DNA from: Krasilnikovia cinnamomea | GTDB lineage: Bacteria; Actinomycetota; Actinomycetes; Mycobacteriales; Micromonosporaceae | Assembly: GCF_004217545.1 (NCBI RefSeq) | Contig: NZ_SHKY01000001.1 | Location: forward strand, 434,001 to 498,000 | Direction: 5' to 3' | DNA: 64,000 bases | Made by a program: the position numbers and the translations under genes | Notes under the pieces: model-generated | Database searches by the model: none | Seen by the model: only the letters and a program-made list of their open reading frames with translations | What the model was told of the DNA's origin: nothing | Shown here: one piece after another, positions 1-7,293 of the stretch | How the letters are laid out: each line of letters starts with the position of its first letter | Position numbering within the stretch: the first letter of the stretch is position 1

Positions 1-256
1 CCTCACCACGGCTGGTCACCAGCCGCCGGTTCGCCTCGGCGATCTGGGTGTTCAGCAGCGCCAGGTTCCGCGAGATCTCCGCCCGCGCCTGAGCCGGCAC
101 CGCGGGCAGTTTGCCGGCGACTCCGGGGCAGTTGACGGTGGGTGCGCCGGTCTCGTCGGCGGCGGCCACGCCGAGCCCGACGCCGACCATTGCCACGGCC
201 ACTGCGGCGACGCCGGCGATCTGCCAGCGACGTACGTTCGTTCGGGAGGTATACAT
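1..256 (-). CDS. Secreted protein, N-terminal part only (runs off window)
   Basis: About 85 N-terminal residues are visible. A basic start (MYTSRTNVRRW) is followed by a hydrophobic stretch rich in Ala/Val and an Ala-Ala-Ala-Asp site typical of Sec signal peptides. The mature part begins NCPGVAGKLPAVPAQA and has a helical stretch ending NTQIAEANRRL. This arrangement resembles secreted actinobacterial proteins that carry such an N-terminal helix before a DUF1996-type domain, but that domain would lie outside the window, so the family is a guess. The ATG at 256 is preceded by AGGAAGG about 13 nt upstream. A CebR-type palindrome sits about 50 bp upstream, which suggests control by cello-oligosaccharide availability. 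Confidence 0.7.
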   Translation of the reverse strand, partial: MYTSRTNVRRWQIAGVAAVAVAMVGVGLGVAAADETGAPTVNCPGVAGKLPAVPAQARAEISRNLALLNTQIAEANRRLVTSRGE

Positions 257-279
257 GAGGGCGAGGAACCTTCCTGTGC

Positions 280-297
280 GGGGAAGCGGGCTTCCCC
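280..297 (-). promoter_or_regulatory. 5'-UTR hairpin of the edge gene
   Basis: GGGGAAG / CTTCCCC form a perfect 7-bp stem with a 4-nt loop between the CebR-type box and the start codon of the minus-strand gene at 256. Its role is unknown. Confidence 0.35.
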
Positions 298-305
298 GAT
301 AGTTA

Positions 306-319
306 CGGGAGCGCTCCCA
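306..319. promoter_or_regulatory. CebR-type LacI-family operator
   Basis: The 14-mer CGGGAGCGCTCCCA matches the CebR box known from Streptomyces (TGGGAGCGCTCCCA) at 13 of 14 positions. It lies upstream of the minus-strand gene starting at 256. A possible -10 element (TAACTAT on the minus strand) is directly adjacent. A CebR-like repressor is encoded at 11610-12620. Binding is inferred. Confidence 0.7.
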
Positions 320-378
320 TAACCGTTCACCGCACCGGATTTCTTCAGGCTCCCTTAAAGTTGCGCGCTCGCGGATGC

Positions 379-405
379 CCGGTCCGCGGCGGCGCCGCGG
401 ACCGG
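379..405 (-). terminator. Terminator of the phosphate-transport operon
   Basis: CCGGTCCGCGG and CCGCGGACCGG form a perfect 11-bp GC stem with a 5-nt loop, 8 bp beyond the stop codon of the minus-strand gene at 413. There is no U tract, as is common in actinobacteria. Confidence 0.7.
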
Positions 406-412
406 AACGGCC

Positions 413-724
413 TCACTTGTCGACGATCGTCGGGAACACGTCCGCGAAGCTGATCGTCTTGCCGAACCCGCTGGCCACGATGAACGCGATACCCAGGACG
501 ACGGCGAGCAGTACCACCCCGAAGCAGACCCAGCCGAGCGCGGTGCCCAGCGGGCGCGGGGTCGGCCCGGTCACGCCGGTCTCGTGCACCTCGGCGTCGC
601 CGCCGCCGCCCCAGGCCAGCGACCGCACCCCGAGGGTGAACAGGGCCGGCAGCCCGGCACCCAGCAGCAGACCGGCCAGCAGGACCCGCCACGCGCCGTC
701 CAGCGCGAAACCCAGATTGTGCAT
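413..724 (-). CDS. Small membrane protein coupled to the Pit transporter
   Basis: 103 residues with two hydrophobic segments (about 13-31 and 60-84) and a Gly-rich acidic loop between them. It starts 16 nt after the Pit stop codon, with GGAGCC as ribosome site, so it is the second gene of a pit operon that ends at the hairpin at 379-405. I do not recognise a named domain. Its position suggests an accessory subunit or stability factor for the phosphate permease, which is inferred from synteny only. Confidence 0.8.
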   Translation of the reverse strand: MHNLGFALDGAWRVLLAGLLLGAGLPALFTLGVRSLAWGGGGDAEVHETGVTGPTPRPLGTALGWVCFGVVLLAVVLGIAFIVASGFGKTISFADVFPTIVDK

Positions 725-740
725 CTCGTACGGCTCCTTC

Positions 741-1964
741 TCAGCTCGCCGCGGCGGCGGGGACCGGGGCGGTGACCGCCGGGGCGGGCTCCCACTCGTC
801 GTTGACGTTGTGGTGGTCCACCGGGGCCCGCCGCGACCACAGGTACATGGCCGCGGAACCGACCACCAACAGGGTGAAGATGGCCAGGGCGCCGCCCATG
901 CCGCCGATCAGGTGGCCGATCCACCACATGACCGCGCCGACCAGACCGGCCGCGGGCAGGGTGACCAGCCACGCGGCCACCATCCGGCCCGCCACGGCCC
1001 AGCGCACCGAGGCACCGGCCCGGCCGACGCCGCCACCGATGATGGACCCGGTGGCCACGTGCGTGGTGGACAGCGCGAAGCCGAGGTGGCTGGAGGCGAG
1101 GATGACGGTGGCCGCAGCGGACTGCGCGGCCATGCCCTGCGGCGGGGTGATCTCCACGACCCCCTTGCCAAGGGTCCGGATGATGCGCCAGCCGCCCAGG
1201 TAGGTCCCGAGGGCGATCGCGACCGCACACGCCACCTTGACCCAGAACGGGATGTTCGCGGTGTCGTGCCACTGCCCCGCGGCGATCAGCGCGAGGGTGA
1301 TGACGCCCATGGTCTTCTGCGCGTCGTTGGTGCCGTGGGCCAGCGAGACCAGCGAGGCGCTGCCGATCTGGCCCCACCTGAAACCGGAGTCGGTGAACCG
1401 CTGCGCCACGCCGATGCTGGCGCGGTAGACCAGCCAGGTCCCGGCCGCGGCCACGATCCCCGCGATCATCGGCGAGAGTACGGCCGGCAGCAGGACCTTG
1501 CCGATCACGCCGTCGAGCTTGCTGCCGTCACCGGCCCAGTTGACCCCGGCCCAGCCCAGGCCGGCGACCGTGGCGCCGATCAGGCCGCCGAACAGGGCGT
1601 GCGACGAGCTCGACGGCAGGCCGAGCAACCACGTCAGCAGGTTCCACAGGATGCCGCCGGCCAGCCCCGCCAGGATGATCAGCAGCAGCGCGGTGCCGCC
1701 GTCGGAGAGCAACTCGGGCTTCGGGGCGCCGGTCTTGCCTTGGATCTTGACGACGGCGTTGGTGACCGTCAGGGCCACCTCCACGGACAGGAAGGCGCCG
1801 ATCAGGTTGAGGACCCCGGACAGGGCGACGGCGACTTTTGGCCGCAGGGCGCCCGTGGCGATGGAGGTGGCCATCGCGTTGGCGGTGTCGTGGAACCCGT
1901 TCGTGAAATCGAACGTGAGCGCGGCGACGATCACCAGCGCCAGGATCACCGATGTGGTTGTCAC
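741..1964 (-). CDS. pit: Low-affinity inorganic phosphate transporter, PiT family
   Basis: A 407-residue multi-pass permease that imports phosphate with a cation. The family signatures are plain: an N-terminal FDFTNGFHDTANAMAT motif and the duplicated copy SLAHGTNDAQKTMG in the second half, plus PSSSSHALFGGLIGA in the centre. The GTG at 1964 gives the usual start, with the first helix (VILALVIVAALTF) immediately after it. A longer frame exists upstream, but those residues are basic and lie outside the family. It is followed by a small membrane protein in the same operon. The upstream 200 bp contain TCACC/TTCACC elements, but not in the 11-bp phasing of a proper PhoP box. Confidence 0.95.
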   Translation of the reverse strand: MTTTSVILALVIVAALTFDFTNGFHDTANAMATSIATGALRPKVAVALSGVLNLIGAFLSVEVALTVTNAVVKIQGKTGAPKPELLSDGGTALLLIILAGLAGGILWNLLTWLLGLPSSSSHALFGGLIGATVAGLGWAGVNWAGDGSKLDGVIGKVLLPAVLSPMIAGIVAAAGTWLVYRASIGVAQRFTDSGFRWGQIGSASLVSLAHGTNDAQKTMGVITLALIAAGQWHDTANIPFWVKVACAVAIALGTYLGGWRIIRTLGKGVVEITPPQGMAAQSAAATVILASSHLGFALSTTHVATGSIIGGGVGRAGASVRWAVAGRMVAAWLVTLPAAGLVGAVMWWIGHLIGGMGGALAIFTLLVVGSAAMYLWSRRAPVDHHNVNDEWEPAPAVTAPVPAAAAS

Positions 1965-2172
1965 GCGGCGATGGTGACCTGCCCGGGCCACGTTGATCCA
2001 GTGGGTGAACCACACATGTAAAGGAGTTCCGCATTTGTTTGCCTAGTGTTTCCCTAACTCCTCGTTTGAGTGACGGTGAAGTAACAGGAGGTGACCGTTT
2101 GGCGGGAATGGACGGCCTCGTTAACCAACCGTTCGCCCGCGCGGGGCGTCCGGTCCTTACCATCGACGCCGG

Positions 2173-3126
2173 TCACATCGGCATGAGCCGGGCCGCCAGC
2201 GCCACCGCTTTGAGGTCGCCCTCGCGCAGCCGCGCGGCCGCCTCGGACTCCCCCAGCACCTCCAGGCGCGTCACGGCCGTACCGATCAGGCGGGCATCGC
2301 CGGCCAGCAGATGACGCGCCAGCCGGGCCTGCGCGGGACTGAGCGACGCGTACGCGCAGTTGTCCAGCGCCGTGATGGTCTCCTCGTCGAGGGTGCCGGC
2401 CAGCGCCCGTTCCGTGACGACGTTCAGCAGCCACGCGGGCCACCAGCTGTATCGCCCGATGAGCAGGCCCGACCGGACCGCCTGGGCGGGCTCCTGACCG
2501 CCTCCGAGCAACCGCAGGGCCAGCGGGATGTCGAAGTAGTCCAGGCGCAGCGCGGTGACGAACAGCTTCGCCAGCTTCACCGTGCCGACGTACGGTTCGC
2601 AGGCGGACGCCGCCTTCGGGTAGCGGCCCAGCAGGGCGTCGCACAGGGCCGCTGCCTCGGCGATCGAGCCCGTCCCGGTCGACCGGTCGGCGATGCGGTC
2701 CAGGGTCGCGACGAACCGCTGCAGCGCGTTGTCCGCCCGTTCGGCCGCTTCCGGACTGTTCGGCCGCTCCAGCCGCCGGACCACGATGTCGGTGGCGATC
2801 TCCGCCTCGCGGCGCAGCAGCGGCGACGGGATGTGCGGCAGGATCAGCTCACCGAGCCCGTCGACCGTGTACGCCGCGTCGAAGCGCTCGGACGCCGCCG
2901 GGAACTGCGCCCACCAGCTCTCCGGATGCCGCCCGCTGCGCTGCGCCACCACGCCAACAGCGTCGCCTACGGGCAGGCGCCACACCGGGCAAACCCGCGA
3001 GCTCGCCACCGGGTGGAGCTCGGCGGTCAGGGGGTCCACCGAAAGGCGGAGTCGGCCGCCCGCCAACCCGCCGAGCGCCAGATACCCGGCCGGGCCCGGC
3101 GCCAGCAGGCTGAGGAAGGCCACCAC
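2173..3126 (-). CDS. Conserved hypothetical protein
   Basis: About 317 residues, mostly helical and charged in the C-terminal two thirds (for example RLARHLLAGDARLIGTAV), with no transmembrane segment. I do not recognise a domain. The start is uncertain: adjacent GTG codons at 3126 and 3123 are the earliest that do not run into the divergent gene at 3151, and a later start is possible. Only 24 bp separate the two divergent starts, so if both are right their promoters must overlap the coding regions. Confidence 0.6.
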   Translation of the reverse strand: MVAFLSLLAPGPAGYLALGGLAGGRLRLSVDPLTAELHPVASSRVCPVWRLPVGDAVGVVAQRSGRHPESWWAQFPAASERFDAAYTVDGLGELILPHIPSPLLRREAEIATDIVVRRLERPNSPEAAERADNALQRFVATLDRIADRSTGTGSIAEAAALCDALLGRYPKAASACEPYVGTVKLAKLFVTALRLDYFDIPLALRLLGGGQEPAQAVRSGLLIGRYSWWPAWLLNVVTERALAGTLDEETITALDNCAYASLSPAQARLARHLLAGDARLIGTAVTRLEVLGESEAAARLREGDLKAVALAARLMPM

Positions 3127-3150
3127 GCACCGACACCCTGGGGGACAACG

Positions 3151-3747
3151 ATGGCGGACACGGCACCGCTCGCGCACACCGACGTCCTGGTCCTGGACTA
3201 TCTCGCGGCGCTCTGGGCCGAGACCGAGGACCTCACGCCGGAACTGCGCGACGAGCTGATGACCACGGTGGCCGACTACGTCGCCCGCCGGCGGGCCGCG
3301 GGCGGCGAGCATCCGGAGCGGATCATCCGGCGGCTGGGGCCGCCCGAGGATCTGGCCGCGGCCGTACGCCGGGGACGGATGCCCCCGCACCTGCGCCTGC
3401 CCGCCCTGATGCCGGTCGCGGCCCCGGGTCCCGCCGCCGGGACCACCGACTACGTGGCGATCGTCCTGCTCATCGTCGGCGCGGTGTTCCTCCCGCTCGT
3501 CGCGCCGCTGGCCGGGATGGCCCTGGTCAGCGGATCACCGCGGTGGACCCCCGCGCAGAAGGCGGCGGCCTGGGTGCTGGCCGCCACCCCTTCGCTGTGC
3601 GGGATGCTGCTGCTGTTCGGGGGCATGCTGCTGGCCGCCGAGGTCGGGCCGGTGGTGCTGCTGGCGTACCTGGCGATGGTGGCCGGTCCGTTCGTCGCGG
3701 GCCTGACCCTGCTGCCGGGCCTGAGCGCCCGCCCGCAGGCCGCCTGA
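3151..3747 (+). CDS. HAAS-domain membrane protein
   Basis: 198 residues. The N-terminal 75 form a soluble helical segment (LDYLAALWAETEDL ... RIIRRLGPPEDLAAAV) typical of HAAS/DUF1700-like domains, which in this family accompany PadR regulators. Three to four hydrophobic helices follow (about 95-190). No PadR gene is adjacent, so its partner is unknown. The ATG at 3151 follows a GGGGGACA stretch. Confidence 0.75.
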   Translation: MADTAPLAHTDVLVLDYLAALWAETEDLTPELRDELMTTVADYVARRRAAGGEHPERIIRRLGPPEDLAAAVRRGRMPPHLRLPALMPVAAPGPAAGTTDYVAIVLLIVGAVFLPLVAPLAGMALVSGSPRWTPAQKAAAWVLAATPSLCGMLLLFGGMLLAAEVGPVVLLAYLAMVAGPFVAGLTLLPGLSARPQAA

Positions 3748-3756
3748 GGCGCCCGC

Positions 3757-4647
3757 TCAGATGAGGCCGGAGCGGCGCCACAGGGCGACGCCCGGGCCGC
3801 CGATGAGGCCGAGTTCGTCCAGGTAGGAGACCACTCGCTGGCCGGCCCAGCGCAGCGTCGCCAGATGGTGCGGATTGGTCCGGGCGGCCCGGCGGCCGAC
3901 CTCGGGCGAGATCCCGACGCAGCGGTACACCTGCGGCGACACCATCTGGGTGCCGGTCAGGTACGCCGACCGGGCGATGATCATCCGGTCGTAGGCCAGC
4001 CGGGTCCGCCCGGCGGTGCGTACCTGGCGGGCCAACTCCTCGCGGGCGTACCGGACGTGGCGGGCCTCCTCGATGACGTGGATGCGCGACACCATGCGGA
4101 CCAGCGGCTGCAGCGACTCGTCCGCGGCGGACTCCCGTTGCAGCGCGTCCAGGACCTCCTCGGCGATGAGGATCGCCGCGAACATCCGGGGGCCGGTCGC
4201 GGTCGCCGCCAGGAACCGGCCCAGCAGGTCGTCGACCATGCCGACCCGGTACGCCGGGCAGCCCAGCTTGGACAGCATCCGGCCGAACATCACCGAGTGC
4301 CGGCACTCGTCGGCGACCTCGGTGAGCGCGTACTGGGCGTGGGCCTGGGTGGGGTCCTGGCGGTAGTAGTCGCGCAGCAGCAGCTGCATGAGGATCGTCT
4401 CGAACCAGATGCCGAGGCCGGCCACGCTGGCCACCTCGTGCCGGGTCAGCGTGATCCGCTGCGCCTCGGTCAGCGAGTCCCACAGCGGGGTGCCGTAGAG
4501 GCTGCAGCGGTGCGGGGGGACGAAGTAGCGGTCGGGCGCCAGCGGGGCATCCCAGTCGATCTCCACGTCCGGGTCGTACGTGTGCGGCGGGGACGAACGC
4601 AGCAGGCGGGTGGCGGTCACGTCGCGGGCGGGGGGTGGGGTCACCAT
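3757..4647 (-). CDS. AurF-type diiron oxygenase
   Basis: 296 residues. The ligand pattern of the p-aminobenzoate N-oxygenase (AurF) family is complete: a Glu in FETILMQL, ExxH in ADECRHSV, a Glu pair in AEEVLDAL, and HxxxExxH in HVIEEARH. These should bind a carboxylate/His-bridged diiron centre acting on amines or fatty substrates; the substrate is unknown. The ATG at 4647 has GGAGG 6-10 nt upstream. The gene diverges from a TetR gene across a 58-bp gap containing a perfect palindrome, so it is the likely TetR target. Confidence 0.85.
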   Translation of the reverse strand: MVTPPPARDVTATRLLRSSPPHTYDPDVEIDWDAPLAPDRYFVPPHRCSLYGTPLWDSLTEAQRITLTRHEVASVAGLGIWFETILMQLLLRDYYRQDPTQAHAQYALTEVADECRHSVMFGRMLSKLGCPAYRVGMVDDLLGRFLAATATGPRMFAAILIAEEVLDALQRESAADESLQPLVRMVSRIHVIEEARHVRYAREELARQVRTAGRTRLAYDRMIIARSAYLTGTQMVSPQVYRCVGISPEVGRRAARTNPHHLATLRWAGQRVVSYLDELGLIGGPGVALWRRSGLI

Positions 4648-4669
4648 GACGAGCCTCCGGGATCGGGGG

Positions 4670-4698
4670 TTGACGTTACCCGAAGTAACAGTTACTTC
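4670..4698 (+). promoter_or_regulatory. TetR promoter and palindromic operator
   Basis: GAAGTAAC-A-GTTACTTC is a perfect 17-bp palindrome at 4682-4698 between the divergent AurF-like and TetR genes. A TTGACG -35 at 4670-4675 with a 17-nt spacer leads to TACTTC at 4693, so the palindrome lies between and over the promoter elements. The TetR ATG at 4706 then begins about 7 nt after the -10, which implies a leaderless transcript. Confidence 0.7.
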
Positions 4699-4705
4699 TA
4701 GTACT

Positions 4706-5380
4706 ATGAACTCGGTCGATGCCTCCGTCAACACCCGGCACGACGGCCGCCGGGGCCGCTGGGCCGATCACCGCGAGCAGCGCCGCGCCGAGCTGACCAC
4801 CGCCGCCATCGAGGCCATCCGGGAGCTCGGACCCGAGATCGGCATGGAGTCGATCGCCGCGCACGCGGGCGTCAGCAAGCCCGTGCTCTACCGCTACTTC
4901 GCCGACAAGTCGCAGCTGTGGCAGGCGGTCGGCCAGCAGGGTGCCGCATTCGCGATCGCGGCCATCGGGCCGGCCGTGGCCGCGGTCCGCGAGGAACGCG
5001 ACGTCATCCACGCCGCGATCGACGCGTACCTGGCGCACATCGAGGCCGACCCGCACCTGTACCTGTTCGTGGTGCACCAGCCCGGCATCGCCCGCGCCCG
5101 CGACGTGGTCGCCGAGGTCATCGACACCGTGGCCAGCGGCCTGGCCAGCATCCTCGGCGACCGGCTGCGCGCCCTGGGCCTCGACACCGGGCCCGCCCTG
5201 CCCTGGGCGTACGGGGTCGTCGGCTACGTGCAGACCACGGCCGACTGGTGGCTGCGGCGGCAGAAGCCGATCAGCCGGGCGGCGCTCAGCGACTACCTGA
5301 CCACGCTGCTGTGGAGCGGCGTATCCGGCATCAAGGCGGCGGCCGACCTGCCGGGCGGGCTGGCGGTGACCGGGCGATGA
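4706..5380 (+). CDS. TetR-family transcriptional regulator
   Basis: 224 residues. The N-terminal helix-turn-helix reads IGMESIAAHAGVSKPVLYRYF at about residues 50-70. The remainder is an all-helical ligand-binding domain. The ATG at 4706 fits the promoter spacing and removes an upstream in-frame extension that would cross the operator. Its stop overlaps the next gene by ATGA. It probably represses itself and the divergent diiron oxygenase through the palindrome at 4682-4698. Confidence 0.9.
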   Translation: MNSVDASVNTRHDGRRGRWADHREQRRAELTTAAIEAIRELGPEIGMESIAAHAGVSKPVLYRYFADKSQLWQAVGQQGAAFAIAAIGPAVAAVREERDVIHAAIDAYLAHIEADPHLYLFVVHQPGIARARDVVAEVIDTVASGLASILGDRLRALGLDTGPALPWAYGVVGYVQTTADWWLRRQKPISRAALSDYLTTLLWSGVSGIKAAADLPGGLAVTGR

Positions 5381-5775
5381 CCGGCCTCCACGAGCTGTCC
5401 GGCGTGGACGAGCAGTACGCGGGCGTCGCGGTGCTGCGGGTCGACGGCCGGGACACCCCGGTGACCGTCCGGCTGTCCGCCCGCTTCGAGCCGGTCGAGG
5501 GCCGCTACCGGTGGGCCGGCCGGGCCGGCGCCGGCGACGACCTGCACGCCGGGTTCCGCTCCGGCCTGCGCGACGGCACCCTGCTGATCGGGACGGGCCC
5601 GGCGGTCGCCGTCCGGCTGGGCGAGCCCGATCCGTGGGGCCGCCTGCGGCTCACCGGCACCGGCCTGCCCCCCTGGTACCGGCCACCCGGCGGGCCACAG
5701 CCACCCGTCGCGGCGGCTGAGGAGGGGGGCCGGCTCCGGGCCGGACGTACCGAAGGGGCCGAAGGTCCCTACTGA
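5377..5775 (+). CDS. DUF4873 domain protein
   Basis: 132 residues. It matches the actinobacterial DUF4873 pattern: YAGVAVLRVDG near the N-terminus and FEPVEGRYRWAGR near residue 40. It is a small beta-rich protein of unknown function, often found with oxygenases or flavin monooxygenases and TetR genes. ATGA overlap with the TetR gene indicates translational coupling. Its stop codon lies inside a terminator hairpin. Confidence 0.8.
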   Translation: MTGLHELSGVDEQYAGVAVLRVDGRDTPVTVRLSARFEPVEGRYRWAGRAGAGDDLHAGFRSGLRDGTLLIGTGPAVAVRLGEPDPWGRLRLTGTGLPPWYRPPGGPQPPVAAAEEGGRLRAGRTEGAEGPY

Positions 5776-5787
5776 CCTTCCGGCCCC
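5755..5787 (+). terminator. Terminator overlapping the DUF4873 stop
   Basis: GGGGCC-GAAGGTC pairs with GACCTTC-C-GGCCCC, giving a 13-bp stem with one bulged C and a 6-nt loop. The TGA stop at 5773-5775 is within the hairpin. Confidence 0.7.
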
Positions 5788-5863
5788 GGGCGCGAGCCTG
5801 ACTCTGGGGGTTTCCCTCCCGTGGGCGCCACGGCCGTGGCGTGCCGCACGTCGAAGGTCCCTT

Positions 5864-5897
5864 CCATGAGGACATGCGAGCCATGAGGACATCCGAG
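5864..5897 (+). repeat. 17-bp tandem repeat with nested mini-ORFs before moeA
   Basis: Two adjacent 17-bp copies (CCATGAGGACATGCGAG, then the same with one change) each contain an ATG. The first opens a 6-codon ORF (5866-5886) whose TGA overlaps the second ATG. The second opens a 14-codon ORF (5883-5927) whose TGA overlaps the moeA ATG at 5924. This makes a chain of ATGA junctions. Confidence 0.5.
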
Positions 5898-5923
5898 CGC
5901 CGGCGCCGCAGCGCCGTCCACCG

Positions 5924-7132
5924 ATGACGGCCGGGACCGCCCGGGCGTCCCGACCCCGGCGGTTGCGCCGCAGCGCCCCGGCGCTGACGCCGTGGGCGCA
6001 GGCCCGCGCGCTGGCGCGGCGGCTGCCCACGGCGCTGCCCCCGGAACGGATACCACTGGACGCCGCGGCGGGCCGTACGCTCGCCGCCGCGGTCGTGGCC
6101 GCCGCCAGCCTGCCGGGCACGGACGACGCCGCGGTGGACGGGTACGCGGTCCGCGGCATCGCACCGTGGCGCGTGGTGGGCCGTGCCCTGGCCGGGCACG
6201 GCGGCCCCGCCGCCGTCGCCGCCGGGGAGGCCGTGGAGATCGCCGCGGGTGCCGCCATCCCCGAGGGCACCCACCGGGTGGTCCCGTACGAGGAGGCGCA
6301 GCGCGACGGTGACCTGGTCTGCACGGCCAGCGTGGCGGCCCGGCGGCACATCCGCGGCACCGGCGAGTACGCCGCGGCCGGCGACCCGGTGCTGCCCACG
6401 GGCGCCGTGCTCACCCCCGCCGCCCTCGGCCTGGCCGCCGCGGTCGGCCTGGACACGGTGACGGTGCGCCGCCGCCCCTCGGTGCGGCTGCTGGTCACCG
6501 GCGACGAGATCGTCGCGGCGGGCACGCCGCCGCCCGGCGCCGTCCGCGACGCGGTCGCGCCGATGCTCGCGCCGATGCTGCGCGGCTGGGGTGCCGAGGT
6601 CGCCGCGCCCCGGTACGTCCCCGACCAGCCCGCGATGGCCGGGACCGCGGCCATCGCCGGGGCGGTCCACGACGCCGAGGTCACCGTGGTGTGCGGCGCA
6701 TCGTCGGCCGGACCCGCCGACGGGCTGCACCGCTCGCTGCGCCTGCTCGGCGCCTGCGTGCACGTCGACGGGGTGGCCTGCCGACCGGCCGAGCGGCAGG
6801 TGCTCGCCCAGTTCGGCGACCGCTGGCTGGTCGGCCTGCCCGGTGATCCGTACGCGGCGCTGGTCGCGGCGCTCACCCTGCTGGAGCCGCTGCTCGGCGG
6901 CCTCGCCGGCCGGTCCCCCGCCCCGGCGGCGCAGGCGCTGCTCATGGGCGATGTCCGCGCCGACCCGCGCGCCACCCGGTTGTTGCCGGTCGTCCAGCAG
7001 GGCGCGTACGTGCTGGGCCACGCCACGGCCCCGCCCTGGCATCTGGGTGACGCGGCGCAGGCCGACGCGCTCGCCGTGGTCCCGTCGACCTGGCGGCCGG
7101 AACGGCCGGTGGAACTGCTGGCCCTCGGCTAG
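5924..7132 (+). CDS. moeA: MoeA-like molybdopterin molybdenumtransferase (divergent)
   Basis: 402 residues with the order of MoeA domains: N-terminal region with GTDDAAVDGYAVRG (family SamDGYAv), the beta-barrel part (GTHRVVPYEEAQ), the MogA-like domain (VRLLVTGDEIVAAG) and GLPGDPYAALVA (family GLPGNP). In the family it inserts molybdate into adenylylated molybdopterin. Several motif positions differ from canonical MoeA: the GGvSvGdyD motif reads GASSAGPADG, and the Asn of GLPGNP is Asp. No other cofactor genes are nearby. It may be a specialised or weakly active paralogue. Confidence 0.75.
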   Translation: MTAGTARASRPRRLRRSAPALTPWAQARALARRLPTALPPERIPLDAAAGRTLAAAVVAAASLPGTDDAAVDGYAVRGIAPWRVVGRALAGHGGPAAVAAGEAVEIAAGAAIPEGTHRVVPYEEAQRDGDLVCTASVAARRHIRGTGEYAAAGDPVLPTGAVLTPAALGLAAAVGLDTVTVRRRPSVRLLVTGDEIVAAGTPPPGAVRDAVAPMLAPMLRGWGAEVAAPRYVPDQPAMAGTAAIAGAVHDAEVTVVCGASSAGPADGLHRSLRLLGACVHVDGVACRPAERQVLAQFGDRWLVGLPGDPYAALVAALTLLEPLLGGLAGRSPAPAAQALLMGDVRADPRATRLLPVVQQGAYVLGHATAPPWHLGDAAQADALAVVPSTWRPERPVELLALG

Positions 7133-7293
7133 GACCCCGGTTCGTCCTGGATCACCCGGGTTGTCGCGGGCGGGCCGACGTTCGCCCGGTCCGCGTCTGG
7201 GTTCGCCGTGGCCCGGCCCGGGTACCGTCACCGCAACGGTCCACGCATCCGGCGCGGCCCGGCCCCCCAGCCAGCCGAGCGACCACGCGGACG

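Noticed and set aside
1983..2120. PhoP (Pho) box upstream of the phosphate transporter
   Set aside because: GTTCACC-like elements occur, but they are not arranged as direct repeats at 11-bp spacing.
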